Assembly (NCBI RefSeq): GCF_000092025.1
Contig: NC_003062.2
Span: forward strand, 1,176,001-1,240,000
Source: Agrobacterium fabrum str. C58
Lineage (GTDB): Bacteria > Pseudomonadota > Alphaproteobacteria > Rhizobiales > Rhizobiaceae
Reading direction: 5' to 3'
DNA: 64,000 nucleotides
Part shown: in pieces, positions 42,804-52,031 of the stretch
Layout: each line of letters opens with the position of its first letter
Position numbering within the stretch: position 1 is the stretch's first letter
Translations under genes and position numbers: made by a program
The notes under the pieces: model-generated
The model's database searches: none
What the model was told of the DNA's origin: nothing
Seen by the model: only the letters and a program-made list of their open reading frames with translations

Positions 42804-43391
42804 ATGCTGAAAAACATCTATGCATGGACGATGGCGCTCGCCGCGCGCAAAACCGCCGTGTGGTGGCTGGCGATCGTCGCTTTCGTGGAAAGCTCGGTTT
42901 TCGTCGTGCCTGCGGATGTGCTTTTCCTGCCCATGGTGCTGGCCAAGCCGAAAAAGGCGATGTTTTACGCGTTGGTGGCAACCGTCGCTTCGGTTCTCGG
43001 CGGCATTGCCGGCTGGTTTCTCGGCCATTATGCCTTTGAAAGCATCGCCCGGCCCATTCTTGAATTTTACGGCAAGCTCGACAGCTTCGAGCAACTGAAG
43101 AACTCGGTGAACTACGAAACCATCGTTCTGCTGCTGGTGACCTCGGGGCTCGCGCATCTTCCGCCCATCAAGGTCGTGACGATCCTCTCCGGTGCGGCCA
43201 ATATCAGCCTTGGTCTGTTCATTCTTTCGGCCATCGTCGCACGCGGCGCGCGCTTTTTCATCCTCGCCGGATTGCTGCAGCGATACGGGGAATCGGTGCG
43301 CCACTTCATTGAAAAACGTCTCGGTGCCATAACGGCCGCGGCGGCTGCCGCACTCATCGCGATTTATGCGGTTTACGTTTTCGTGCGTTGA
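42804..43391 (+). CDS. VTT/DedA-like (YqaA-type) membrane protein
   Basis: A 195-residue membrane protein with the VTT pattern: VESSVFVVPADVLFLPMVLA, AKPKKAMFYALVATVASVLG, GIAGWFLGHYAFE and the late VARGARFFILAGLLQRYG. YqaA/DedA proteins are linked to lipid flipping and membrane homeostasis. The 295 bp before it hold no supported gene. Confidence 0.8.
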   Translation: MLKNIYAWTMALAARKTAVWWLAIVAFVESSVFVVPADVLFLPMVLAKPKKAMFYALVATVASVLGGIAGWFLGHYAFESIARPILEFYGKLDSFEQLKNSVNYETIVLLLVTSGLAHLPPIKVVTILSGAANISLGLFILSAIVARGARFFILAGLLQRYGESVRHFIEKRLGAITAAAAAALIAIYAVYVFVR

Positions 43392-43496
43392 TCAAACGCA
43401 ATTTTTTCACTCTTACAATACTGTCGCATATCTTTCAGCTTACTGTCAGAATCTACATGTATCCGTTCTCTCGTCCAATGAGGGAACCGTTTTATT

Positions 43497-44084
43497 ATGC
43501 GAAGATTCTGGAAGTGCTCGCTTTGGGGCATGGGTTTTATTGTGCTTGCGGCAGGCGGTTACCTCTATGCGATCCAGCTCCTCGGTAATTTTCACGAGGT
43601 TGTCGCGGGACAGTTTTATCGCTCCAACCAGCCCAGCAGTGAAGAGCTGGTTCGTTATACCGAGGATCACGGAATAAAGACCGTGATCAATCTGCGCGGT
43701 TCCAACGAAGCGGAGAGCTGGTATCGCGACGAGGTGGAAACGTCGAAGAAGCTCGGCCTGAACCACATCGATTTCGGCATGTCGGCCAGCCGGGAGCTGG
43801 ACATGAATCAGGTCAATCAGCTGGTTGCCATCATGCGCGATGCGCCGAAACCCATTCTCATCCATTGCAAGTCGGGCGCGGACAGAACCGGCCTTGCGAC
43901 GGCGCTCTATCTTAGCCGCATCGCACGTCTCGGTGAAGAGGAAGCGGAGAGCCAACTTTCCATTCGTTATGGACATGTCAGCATTCCCTATCTTTCCGCA
44001 GCTTATGCCATGGACCGCACCTGGGAAAATGCGGAAAAAATGCCGATCACCGACGACTTCGCTATCGCATCCAACGAATATTGA
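43497..44084 (+). CDS. Membrane-anchored dual-specificity/tyrosine phosphatase
   Basis: A 195-residue protein. An N-terminal membrane anchor (WGMGFIVLAAGGYLYAIQLL) is followed by a cysteine phosphatase domain with the P-loop HCKSGADRTG (HCX5R, about residues 123-132) and a general-acid region around DFGMSAS. The catalytic domain is probably periplasmic. Substrate unknown; inositol phosphates or protein tyrosine are possible. Confidence 0.85.
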   Translation: MRRFWKCSLWGMGFIVLAAGGYLYAIQLLGNFHEVVAGQFYRSNQPSSEELVRYTEDHGIKTVINLRGSNEAESWYRDEVETSKKLGLNHIDFGMSASRELDMNQVNQLVAIMRDAPKPILIHCKSGADRTGLATALYLSRIARLGEEEAESQLSIRYGHVSIPYLSAAYAMDRTWENAEKMPITDDFAIASNEY

Positions 44085-44299
44085 GCACGGCTTCAGACCT
44101 GCGTCGTAGCGGATGCCGTCGCCCTTCTTTATCCCTATATCCAACTAGCGGCTATGTTGCCCTGAAATTGCCCCTTCGTCCTGTGGCCTAACGTCGACAG
44201 GGCGGGGGGGGGGCTTTTGCCTGAATGCGTAACGGCTCCATCATGCAGGCTTGCCTGCGTCAGGGCGCCTGCCAGGGGCCGCCTGCGAAGATGGTAATT

Positions 44300-44503
44300 T
44301 TAATCTCGCCCCGTGCCGGGCTTCCATCCGCGTGTATATCCTTTTCCCATGATGGCGACGGCAAGGGAAAGCTGTTCCTGCAAACGCTCGATTTCGCCGA
44401 GAAGGGCCTCGATGGCCGCCTTCGCATCGCCGTCGTGACACTGGATAACGTATCCCGCGATGTCGTCAGGCCTGATGGGGATGATTTTTTCAGCGTCGGG
44501 CAT
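44300..44503 (-). CDS. Small protein, unknown
   Basis: A 67-residue protein (MPDAEKIIPIRPDDIAGYVI, then QCHDGDAKAAIEALLGEIER) with a short C-terminal coiled coil (LLGEIERLQEQLSLAVAIM). GAGAGG lies 10 bases before ATG 44503. The 215 bp between it and the phosphatase gene contain a run of ten G (44204-44213) and no gene. Confidence 0.55.
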   Translation of the reverse strand: MPDAEKIIPIRPDDIAGYVIQCHDGDAKAAIEALLGEIERLQEQLSLAVAIMGKGYTRGWKPGTGRD

Positions 44504-44666
44504 ATTGGGTGACCTCTCTTTTGTTCACTAAATGTTCTAATTTTAGCAGAGAGTCAACAAGGCAATGCGCGCCGTCCTTCCACGGTCGGCCAGGTTAAAA
44601 TTGAGCTCATAGTTTCGGGGATTTAACCGGAGAACCCCTGAGCAAAAGAAAGGACGATGGAGCTAA

Positions 44667-44712
44667 TGGCCGGCGGGGGACTTGAGCCCAAACTCTAAGG
44701 TTTGGTGTCACC
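44667..44712 (-). pseudogene. Degenerate tRNA 3'-end-like sequence
   Basis: On the minus strand GGGCTCAAGTCCC is followed by CCGCCGGCCA, the shape of a T loop, acceptor strand and CCA. The outer T-stem pairs do not form and no 5' half is found within 100 bases. It may be an old att scar or a decayed tRNA; chance is possible. Confidence 0.3.
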
Positions 44713-44720
44713 GATTCCCG

Positions 44721-44981
44721 TCAATGCACCGATGGATCCTCGCCATCCAGAAAGCTGCGAATCCCATCTTTCTCACAGGTGGCCAGGAATTCTTCCCAGG
44801 CGTCCTTGTCGGTCGCGAAAGGCTCGTCCCAGGTGGTGACGTCGTCGTGCTCGCTGATGACCTCGAGCGCCCAGTCCTGCTGGGTGCCGGCGGGCCGGTA
44901 AATATCAACGAGAACGGTGATACCGTCATCCTCAAACTCGCCCGAGAATTCCGAGTGTTCTATTTTTGGTTCTTTTGCCAT
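44721..44981 (-). CDS. Small acidic protein, unknown
   Basis: An 86-residue acidic protein (MAKEPKIEHSEFSGEFEDDG, then ITVLVDIYRPAGTQQDWALE). The pattern suggests a small alpha-beta fold. ATG 44981 was chosen over a start seven codons upstream. It lies between the tRNA-like remnant and tRNA-Pro. No family recognised. Confidence 0.6.
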   Translation of the reverse strand: MAKEPKIEHSEFSGEFEDDGITVLVDIYRPAGTQQDWALEVISEHDDVTTWDEPFATDKDAWEEFLATCEKDGIRSFLDGEDPSVH

Positions 44982-45118
44982 CTCAGCACACCTGATTATC
45001 AAGGCTTGGACAAATGCACACCCGAAACGGGTCTTTTCAATTCGCGCATAGCGCCGTCTACAGATAGCTGAAACAAATATAGCCAGCTCTGGGGGAACTG
45101 GCTATCTATCTGATTTAA

Positions 45119-45195
<77 letters not shown>

Positions 45196-45424
45196 AACCT
45201 GAAAGCCGTTTATATATAAGCCTGTTAGGGCGCAAGCGGAAAATGGTCTTTTCATAAAAAAAGGATCAAAGGGTGTGGACGGCAGGGGAGGGCCGGAAAG
45301 GGGCAATGCCTCCCCCAGATGAACAACCGTCAAACGCATGACATATCCTCTTCCCATCATGGCCGGAACAAGCCACCTTGTTTGGCGTTCAATCGCAACG
45401 GAATTGAAACTCAGGGAGACAACC

Positions 45425-45961
45425 ATGTCCGAACTCGTCGTTGTTGGTTTTGACGGAACGGAAGAGGCCGATCGGGTCCTTCTGAAGCTTGCAGGTCTGA
45501 AAAAGGAATATCTGGTCGATCTGGAGGATGCCGTCGTCGTCGTCCGGGATGAAAACGGCAAGGTGCATCTGAAACAGAGCGTCAATCTGACGGCAATCGG
45601 CGCAAGCTCCGGTTTCCTGTCCGGCGGTCTGTGGGGCGGTCTCGTCGGCCTGCTATTCCTCAATCCGCTGGCTGGTTTCGCCATTGGCGGGGCGATTGGC
45701 GCCGGCACGGGCGCATTGGCGGGGTCGCTCACGGATTTCGGCATTGATGACGATTTCATCAAGTCGCTGGGTGAAACCATTCCGAATGGCTCCTCGGCGC
45801 TCTTTGTGCTGATCCGCAAGGTGCAGCCGGAAAAGGTGCTGGCCGAACTTGAAGGCCTGCGCGGGCGCGTCATCAAGACCTCCCTGTCGCCGGAACAGGA
45901 AGCGCAGCTGCAAAAGGCGCTGTCCGGCGGAGGCGAACCGGCTGCCGCGCCAGCGGTCTGA
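45425..45961 (+). CDS. DUF1269 membrane protein
   Basis: A 178-residue protein of the DUF1269 group: MSELVVVGFDGTEEADRVLL at the N-terminus, LEDAVVVVRDENGKVHL, then a glycine-rich hydrophobic pair (GFLSGGLWGGLVGLLFLNPL and FAIGGAIGAGTGALAGSL) resembling glycine-zipper membrane hairpins. Function unknown. Confidence 0.8.
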   Translation: MSELVVVGFDGTEEADRVLLKLAGLKKEYLVDLEDAVVVVRDENGKVHLKQSVNLTAIGASSGFLSGGLWGGLVGLLFLNPLAGFAIGGAIGAGTGALAGSLTDFGIDDDFIKSLGETIPNGSSALFVLIRKVQPEKVLAELEGLRGRVIKTSLSPEQEAQLQKALSGGGEPAAAPAV

Positions 45962-45979
45962 AGGAGAAAAGCAACAACA

Positions 45980-46005
45980 CTGCGGCATGGTCCTCCATGC
46001 CGCAG
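45980..46005. terminator. Terminator hairpin
   Basis: CTGCGGCATGG (45980-45990) pairs perfectly with CCATGCCGCAG (45995-46005) in a four-base loop. It separates convergent genes. Confidence 0.7.
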
Positions 46006-46034
46006 CGTGTCGTTCGGTGTGCCGGAGCCATGGA

Positions 46035-46676
46035 CTAGATAGTCAGGCTGCCATTTTTCGCCTGTGGCCAGGTGAGATAATAATAACGGCTACCGACGCT
46101 GCCGAAAAACGCATTGTCACCGGAGATGGTGTCGACATAGGCGCCGCTGGCGCCCTTGGCATAGGTCGAACCATCGCGTTTCAGATGTTCCTTCAGAAAG
46201 TCGCTCCATCCAGTCGTGGTGATCTCAATCGAAGGTTTGGAGGTGGTTTCTGTATCGGATGCCACATCCCAGGCTTTGATCTGTAAACCGTCGGCGGGAT
46301 CGGAGACCGTCAGCGTGCCGGCCTTCAAGGCCTCCAGCATGGCGTTGGCCTGCGATGCCTTGTCCGGATCCTTGCTCAGCTCCTCCAGCATCCCCTTCAG
46401 CCCTTTCATGAAATCGGCCTTGGTGATGTCGCCGGAAGAAGGCTGCATATCCGTGACCTCGGTCTGTGTGTCGTCGCCGGAAGCCTGGTCATATTGCGCT
46501 AGAAGCTGTGTCAGCCTGGTATTGGTGGAAGAAGAGCTGTCGAGCCCATAGGAGCCGAGAAGGGCCGTCCGCGTCGAAGACGATTGGGCGACGGAACTGT
46601 CTTCCTGCTCCTTGATGGCCTTGAGGGCCAGTCTGGTGGCGGTGAGGCGGGTGGAAAGGTCGATGGAGGAGACCAT
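46035..46676 (-). CDS. Hypothetical protein, Ser/Thr-rich
   Basis: A 213-residue protein (MVSSIDLSTRLTATRLALKA...). The first half is Ser/Thr-rich (QSSSTRTALLGSYGLDSSSS). A helical middle (DFMKGLKGMLEELSKDPDKA) is followed by a beta-rich end (YVDTISGDNAFFGSVGSRYY). No signal peptide; no family recognised. The style resembles secreted or flagellum-linked repeat proteins, without proof. Confidence 0.6.
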   Translation of the reverse strand: MVSSIDLSTRLTATRLALKAIKEQEDSSVAQSSSTRTALLGSYGLDSSSSTNTRLTQLLAQYDQASGDDTQTEVTDMQPSSGDITKADFMKGLKGMLEELSKDPDKASQANAMLEALKAGTLTVSDPADGLQIKAWDVASDTETTSKPSIEITTTGWSDFLKEHLKRDGSTYAKGASGAYVDTISGDNAFFGSVGSRYYYLTWPQAKNGSLTI

Positions 46677-46767
46677 AACGAGCTGTGTCCATGATCGGGC
46701 GATACGCATCATTCGTACCGAACCGGCTCGGCGGAAATTTATCCCGCCTTTCGTCTCCTCTCATAAG

Positions 46768-46817
46768 AAGACCGGGTGCATCCAGGCCATATTTCGGCTT
46801 GGGATGCACCCGGTCTT
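46768..46817 (-). terminator. Long terminator hairpin
   Basis: AAGACCGGGTGCATCC (46768-46783) pairs perfectly with GGATGCACCCGGTCTT (46802-46817), a 16-bp stem. It lies downstream of the small gene at 46848-46997 and upstream of the gene ending at 46035. Confidence 0.75.
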
Positions 46818-46847
46818 AAAGGCCGGACTTTGCGCGACGCTTGCGGC

Positions 46848-46997
46848 TTAATTCTCCTGAACGGAAACGCCGTTCGGGCCGATATTCATCTCGATCCCCT
46901 TCGGCTTGCTTTCCTCATGCCAGACATAGGCTCCAAGGCCAACGAGGACCACAAGGAGTGCGCCGATGATGAGATAGAGATTATTGGTCTGCGTCAT
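46848..46997 (-). CDS. 49-residue single-pass membrane protein
   Basis: MTQTNNLYLIIGALLVVLVG then LGAYVWHEESKPKGIEMNIG, PNGVSVQEN. One N-terminal membrane segment and a short polar tail. GGGAGACA precedes ATG 46997. Small proteins of this layout are common in rhizobia; function unknown. Confidence 0.65.
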   Translation of the reverse strand: MTQTNNLYLIIGALLVVLVGLGAYVWHEESKPKGIEMNIGPNGVSVQEN

Positions 46998-47074
46998 AAG
47001 ATGTCTCCCCGTTTGACGATCAGAATCGGGGGCTAAACGCATGAAATGGTGTAAGGTTCCGTAAGGGAAGGACT

Positions 47075-48316
47075 TTATGCGGCGCGCGGGCGGCGGCGCA
47101 GGCTTTCACGTTTTTCCAGCGCCATGCATCCCCACAATATGCCGAGCAGCAGGAAGAAATGCCGCCAGTGGTCGGTATCGATGACGGCGCCGATCATCAC
47201 ATGCCCGACGAAGGTCACCCAGGAAATGATCAGGAACGACTGCCAGGGGCGTGGCCGCAGCAGATGTCGGAAACCGGCGGCGATCGTCCAGCAGATGAGG
47301 GTGAGATAGATGACGAAACCAAACCAGCCATGGGTAGTCAGGCTTTTCAGCCAGATATTATGTTCGGCGGCGGGAAAGATATCGTCGAACACCATCGGGC
47401 CGATGCCGAGCGGATGTTCCATGGCAAGCAGGAAGCCGAGATAGTGGCGGGCAAAACGCCCGAGATGCCCACCATCATAAGATTGCACCGCCGAGGCACG
47501 GCTGGAGAACAGATCCGCCACCTGCTTGAACTGCAGCGCGATGATGACAGCCGCGACCATAAGGCCAGCCGCGACGAGGAACAGCACGAGGATTTTCAGG
47601 CGAAATGCCGCCGTCCGCTCCTTCAGGAGCATGACGAAGACGAGGAGAATGGTGGCGAACAGAAAAAGGCCCCAGGCCGCGCGTGAAAACGACAGGAATA
47701 TGCCAAGCGCGAGAATGAGCAGCCCAAGGATGCGCCAGGGCGCATGCATCGCCTTGCCGGTGAGAAGCCCATAGATGAGGTAAAGCGACGGTGTCACCAG
47801 AAAGGGACCAAAGACGTTGGGGTCCTGAAAGGCACCTTTGGCACGATCGTAAAGGGTGAAGACCTCAAAGCCCGGAATGGCATGGAAATAACCGATGATG
47901 CCAAGCAGCGCGGTGATGAGCGCCGCCGTCAGCCAGGCCCGGAAAATCAACAGTAGCCGCTGGTATTTGTCCTCCACGATCGCCGCATAAAACACCGAGG
48001 TCAGCGCCAGAAAGGTCGACACGGCGAGATAGAGCGGTCCCTCATCCAGATCGGCCATCGTGGTGAGCGAAAGATAACCGCCGACGTTGAAGGCAAGCAG
48101 CAGGCATAAAAGCAGGACGATGGTGCGCGAAAGGCGAAGGCCGAGCAGGAACCACAAGGCCACCTGTCCCACCATCATCAATTCGTAAGGCGCCGGTTCG
48201 GAAATGACGAAACCGGAGAGAAACACCCCAAATGCGATGAAGAACGCGCCGATGAGCCGCATGGTGGCTAAGGGTGCGTCAAAATCCGCCGTGTGCTGGT
48301 AACCGGTATGGGTCAA
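47075..48316 (-). CDS. uppF: O-antigen ligase/polymerase-like protein (UppF)
   Basis: A 413-residue membrane protein with about 11 helices and the Wzy/WaaL loop region (FQDPNVFGPFLVTPSLYLIY; AMEHPLGIGPMVFDD..EHNIWLKSLTTHGW). It should polymerise or ligate lipid-linked repeat units in the periplasm. The start overlaps the end of uppE as ATGA. The symbol is from cluster resemblance to the Agrobacterium unipolar polysaccharide locus. Confidence 0.82.
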   Translation of the reverse strand: MTHTGYQHTADFDAPLATMRLIGAFFIAFGVFLSGFVISEPAPYELMMVGQVALWFLLGLRLSRTIVLLLCLLLAFNVGGYLSLTTMADLDEGPLYLAVSTFLALTSVFYAAIVEDKYQRLLLIFRAWLTAALITALLGIIGYFHAIPGFEVFTLYDRAKGAFQDPNVFGPFLVTPSLYLIYGLLTGKAMHAPWRILGLLILALGIFLSFSRAAWGLFLFATILLVFVMLLKERTAAFRLKILVLFLVAAGLMVAAVIIALQFKQVADLFSSRASAVQSYDGGHLGRFARHYLGFLLAMEHPLGIGPMVFDDIFPAAEHNIWLKSLTTHGWFGFVIYLTLICWTIAAGFRHLLRPRPWQSFLIISWVTFVGHVMIGAVIDTDHWRHFFLLLGILWGCMALEKRESLRRRPRAA

Positions 48317-49866
48317 TAGGCATTTTCCGATTTCAGCAGCCGGATCGGCGTGAGGAACAGGATCTTCAGATCGAGAAACAGCGACCAGTTCTCGATGTAA
48401 TAGAGATCATATTCGGTTCGGAACTTGATCTTGTCGCCGTGGTCGATCTCGCCGCGCCAGCCATTGATCTGCGCCCAGCCGGTCACCCCGGGCTTGACCT
48501 TGTGGCGGGCGAAATAATGTTCCACCACCTCGGTATATTTCAGATCGCCCGTCTGCGCGTGAACGGCGTGCGGGCGCGGGCCGACCAAAGAGAGGTCGCC
48601 GTAGAGAACGTTGAAAAGCTGCGGCAGTTCGTCCATCGAGGATTTGCGCAGGAAGCGGCCAACCGGTGTGACGCGCGGATCGTTCTTCGTGACGGCTTTT
48701 TTCGCCGTGGGATCGCTGAGCTCCGTATACATGGAACGGAACTTCCAGACGTTGATGGTCTCATTGTTGAAGCCGTGGCGCTTCTGCTTGAAGAGGACCG
48801 GACCTTTGGAGGTCGCTTTCACGGCAATTCCCGCAGCGAGCATCACCGGCCAGAAAAGGGCGATCCCCATGAGGCTGAAGGTGATGTCGAATAGCCGTTT
48901 CGCCACCGAATCCCAGTCGCGGATCGGCTTGTCGAACACATCGAGCATAGGCACCTTGCCGACATGCGAATAGGCGCGCGGGCGGAAGCGCAATTTATTG
49001 GCATGGGCGGCAATGCGGATATCGACCGGCAAAACCCACAGCTTGCGCAGAAGCTGGAGAATGCGCGCCTCGGCGCTGAGCGGCAGGGCGATGATCAGCA
49101 TGTCGAGCTTCGTCAGGCGGGCGAATTCCACCAGTTCCGCAAAGGTGCCGAGCTTGGGATAACCGGCGACAACTTCGGGAGACCGCTCGCTTTTCCGGTC
49201 GTCGAAAATACCGCAGATGCGGATGTCGTTGTCGGACTGCTGCTCCAGCGAACGGATAAGGTCTCTCGCGGCATCGCCGCCGCCGACGATGACGGCGCGG
49301 CGTTCCATCACGCCGTTGCGGCCCCAGTGGCGGATGGCAAAGCCAAGGATCAACCGACCGGCGAAAATCGCGATCGCGCCCGTTGCATACCAGATGGCGA
49401 AGGCCTGCCAGGACTGCAGCGTTTCCGGGAAGAAGACGAGAAGGAAACAGGCAATTCCCACGAAGGAAAGGCAGACGGCGCCCTGAATGCGGGCAAACAT
49501 TTTTAGCGGCGTGCGCAACGTGGGAAGCTGATAGCAATCACCCGCCTGCAGCAGGAAGACGCAGAGTGCCGCACCCAGCACGCCGCCGCTGAAAACCTTC
49601 AGGAAGGTTTCAAGGCCGCGATCGGCTGCAATACCGTTGACGACGGCAGCTATGATCACGAGCATCGTGAATTCGAGAAGCCGCAATTGCCCGATCACCA
49701 TGTTAGGTGAATGGTTACCGGCGCGAAGCTGGTTGGCAATTTGCCGTGCAAGCGGATTGAGAACGATGGTTTCGGATGCCGCAGCACCCCCGGCTTCGTA
49801 GTCGGAGAGTTTCTTGCGCAATGACGCCAGATCGAATTGCAGTCTGTCCTTGTCAGTCTTGGTCAT
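48313..49866 (-). CDS. uppE: Undecaprenyl-phosphate glycosyl-1-P transferase (UppE, WcaJ type)
   Basis: A 517-residue polyisoprenyl-phosphate hexose-1-phosphate transferase that loads the first sugar on the lipid carrier. N-terminal membrane helices and a CoA-binding-like fold (AVIVGGGDAARDLI) are followed by the catalytic domain RLFDITFSLMGIALFWPVML, FKQKRHGFNNETINVWKFRS, RRFLRKSSMDELPQLFNVLY and SLVGPRPHAV. The start was put at ATG 49866; a GTG five codons earlier is possible. A 223-bp gap to uppD suggests a promoter of its own. Confidence 0.9.
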   Translation of the reverse strand: MTKTDKDRLQFDLASLRKKLSDYEAGGAAASETIVLNPLARQIANQLRAGNHSPNMVIGQLRLLEFTMLVIIAAVVNGIAADRGLETFLKVFSGGVLGAALCVFLLQAGDCYQLPTLRTPLKMFARIQGAVCLSFVGIACFLLVFFPETLQSWQAFAIWYATGAIAIFAGRLILGFAIRHWGRNGVMERRAVIVGGGDAARDLIRSLEQQSDNDIRICGIFDDRKSERSPEVVAGYPKLGTFAELVEFARLTKLDMLIIALPLSAEARILQLLRKLWVLPVDIRIAAHANKLRFRPRAYSHVGKVPMLDVFDKPIRDWDSVAKRLFDITFSLMGIALFWPVMLAAGIAVKATSKGPVLFKQKRHGFNNETINVWKFRSMYTELSDPTAKKAVTKNDPRVTPVGRFLRKSSMDELPQLFNVLYGDLSLVGPRPHAVHAQTGDLKYTEVVEHYFARHKVKPGVTGWAQINGWRGEIDHGDKIKFRTEYDLYYIENWSLFLDLKILFLTPIRLLKSENAY

Positions 49867-50089
49867 TGCTTTGGTCCGCACCCTCTAGCGCATCGGCCCG
49901 AAACTCGCATTCGATTTTCGACCGGACGATACGCAACTTCTAAGTGGTAGAGCCTCCCAGTCACGTCTGGATGGTCGAAAGGGCGCTCTACGAGCTGGAA
50001 ACTAGCCGAAACATGCTAAGAAACGTTTATGATGGATTTCTACAGGACGGCTGGAATATACAATTAAAAATCGTGTTTTTAAAATGACT

Positions 50090-51271
50090 TTAGGTCGTCA
50101 GTAGGTCACGATAGAGTTTCATCATCTCATCGGCCATAACAGGGGTTGAAAATTTCGCCTTAAAGCTGTCGGGATGCGGCATGACCCGCTGCGCCCAGTC
50201 GGCATCCGCCGCATCCTTGACCATGGTCCGCGCCAGCGCATCGGCGTCACCGGCCGGAACAAGCGCCTCGCTGTCTTCTCCAAGAACTTCGGGAATACCG
50301 CCAACATGCGAGGCGATGACGGTTTTTCCCGCCGCAAGCGCTTCCAGAACGATATAGGGCATAGCTTCCGCGCGCGAAGGCACCACCACCGTGGTGGCGA
50401 GTTCGAAGGCCTGTCTGGCGGGCATCGCCGCATGCATGGAAATCCGCCGGGAAAGCCCGGCCGTGGCGATCATCGCCGCATATTTGTCCCTGTCTGGTCC
50501 GTCGCCGACGATGACGCCGGACATGGGCTGGCCGATGCTGCGCTCCATTTTTGCGAAGGCCCTGATGAAGACATCCGGCCCCTTAAGGTCACGCAGCATG
50601 CCGATATAGAGGAAACGGGCAGCACCGTCGCGGGGAGGGACGGTTTCGAATTCGCTCTCCTGAACGCCGTTATAGATCATCGCGGTGCGGGTGCGCGGCT
50701 TGCCGACCTTGGTTTCGTAAGTCTCCTGCTCGAAATTGCAGACGAAACAGAGCGCATCGGTGAAATGCTCCTGAAATCGCTCCAGTCGCAGGAAGAGCTG
50801 CCCCTTCAGGCTGTTTCGGGCATAATGCAGGCTGCCGCCATGCGGTGAATAGAGGCGGGCTACGCGATACCTGTTCGCCCGCAGGAGTGAGCCGATCAGC
50901 CGGGCAAGAGCGCCACCCTTGGCGCTGTGCCCGTGCAGAATGTCCGGCCGCAAACTTTTGATGTGCTTGTAGGATTTCCACAGCGCCAGGAGGTCGCCGG
51001 GGCTGATCGACCGGCGGATGGGCAGGCGGGTGAGGCCAAGCTCCAGCATCGGGGTGATCTGTGCGAAAAGCCGTTCCTCATGCGCACCGCCGGTGGAGCT
51101 GTCGCAGACGATGCCGACCTTGTGGCCTTGCCTGACATGTTCCTCGATCAGATCGCGCACATGGCGGAAAACGCCGCCCACGGGTGAGCGGAAACAATGA
51201 ATGATGCGCAGGGGAGGGCCGTCATCCGACACGTTCACCGCTCCGTTTTCAGAAGAAGCGTTCGCGTACAT
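50090..51271 (-). CDS. uppD: Family 4 glycosyltransferase (UppD)
   Basis: A 393-residue cytosolic glycosyltransferase of the GT-B fold. N-terminal PVGGVFRHVRDLIEEHVRQG loop, ILHGHSAKGGALARL, and the nucleotide-sugar site GDGPDRDKYAAMI..PSRAEAMPYIVLEALAAGK (EX7E). It should extend the repeat unit started by UppE. It overlaps the end of uppC by 23 bases. Confidence 0.88.
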   Translation of the reverse strand: MYANASSENGAVNVSDDGPPLRIIHCFRSPVGGVFRHVRDLIEEHVRQGHKVGIVCDSSTGGAHEERLFAQITPMLELGLTRLPIRRSISPGDLLALWKSYKHIKSLRPDILHGHSAKGGALARLIGSLLRANRYRVARLYSPHGGSLHYARNSLKGQLFLRLERFQEHFTDALCFVCNFEQETYETKVGKPRTRTAMIYNGVQESEFETVPPRDGAARFLYIGMLRDLKGPDVFIRAFAKMERSIGQPMSGVIVGDGPDRDKYAAMIATAGLSRRISMHAAMPARQAFELATTVVVPSRAEAMPYIVLEALAAGKTVIASHVGGIPEVLGEDSEALVPAGDADALARTMVKDAADADWAQRVMPHPDSFKAKFSTPVMADEMMKLYRDLLTT

Positions 51272-51821
51272 AGACGGTATCGCCCGCCAGAATTGGCGCG
51301 CTGATCCCGATGCGGCCGGTCATCACCTCGGCATTGATCTTGCGGGTAATGTCGACATCCGCCTGGTTGGCGCGCGGGGAAAAACCGCCGGCAATGGCGA
51401 TGGCGTTTTGCACGGTCATGCCCGGCACATAGGAATATTGGCCGGGACGACCGACTTCACCCATGATGAAGACAGGACGGTAACGGTCGATTTCGATGGT
51501 CACGTCGGGATCGCGCAGATACCCCTGCCGGAGCTTGGCGGCGATCGCGGCTTCGAGCTGCGGCAGCGTCTTGCCGCGGGCGGGAACCTGACCGACAAGC
51601 GGGAAGGCGACGTAACCCGCCTGATCGACGGTATAGGTATTGGTCAGCCCGACCTGTTCGAAAACGTTGATGCGCAGCCTGTCGCCGCTATCGACGTGAT
51701 AGGGTTGCAGCGCAGCCTCATTAAATGAGCGCGGTGCGGGTTGATATGCCGCGCAACCGGAAAGGGCCGTTAAAACGGCTAGCGTCAGTGCGGTGACATG
51801 TCGTGATCCGGCGAGCGGCAT
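51249..51821 (-). CDS. uppC: Wza-type polysaccharide export lipoprotein (UppC)
   Basis: A 190-residue outer-membrane export protein. Lipoprotein signal with lipobox LSGC, then the poly_export domain YHVDSGDRLRINVFEQ..AGYVAFPLVGQVPARGKTL and an SLBB region VFIMGEVGRPGQYSYVPGMT. It is shorter than E. coli Wza (379 residues) and lacks the C-terminal helix domain, as is usual for rhizobial relatives. Confidence 0.88.
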   Translation of the reverse strand: MPLAGSRHVTALTLAVLTALSGCAAYQPAPRSFNEAALQPYHVDSGDRLRINVFEQVGLTNTYTVDQAGYVAFPLVGQVPARGKTLPQLEAAIAAKLRQGYLRDPDVTIEIDRYRPVFIMGEVGRPGQYSYVPGMTVQNAIAIAGGFSPRANQADVDITRKINAEVMTGRIGISAPILAGDTVYVRERFF

Positions 51822-51877
51822 CTCATCTGGCTCCGAGTCGATCTTTGACCATTCTTATCGTTCTGTTAGGGTTAATG

Positions 51878-51959
51878 GCCGGTAAACATCAGGCGCGAGC
51901 GATGGTAATATCGGCTTTATTTCGTCGGATTCTCCGAGATTAACGGTTGTGTTACCGGC
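51878..51959. promoter_or_regulatory. Divergent uppC/uppB control region with inverted repeat
   Basis: In the 210-bp region between the two start codons GCCGGTAA (51878-51885) is mirrored by TTACCGGC (51952-51959). Such spaced half-sites could bind a regulator. No -35/-10 pair stands out. Confidence 0.35.
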
Positions 51960-52031
51960 AAGACTTAAACTTCGCGAAAATTGGCCATCTATATTTGAGC
52001 GCCCGAGGTTTGTCTCGGTTACGGAGCTTGC

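Noticed and set aside
44204..44213. Run of ten G as a phase-variation tract
   Set aside because: It lies outside any supported coding frame or promoter; slippage there would have no visible target.
44582..44712. Split tmRNA (ssrA) of alphaproteobacteria
   Set aside because: The tRNA-like end at 44667 lacks the expected partner piece and tag-peptide frame nearby.
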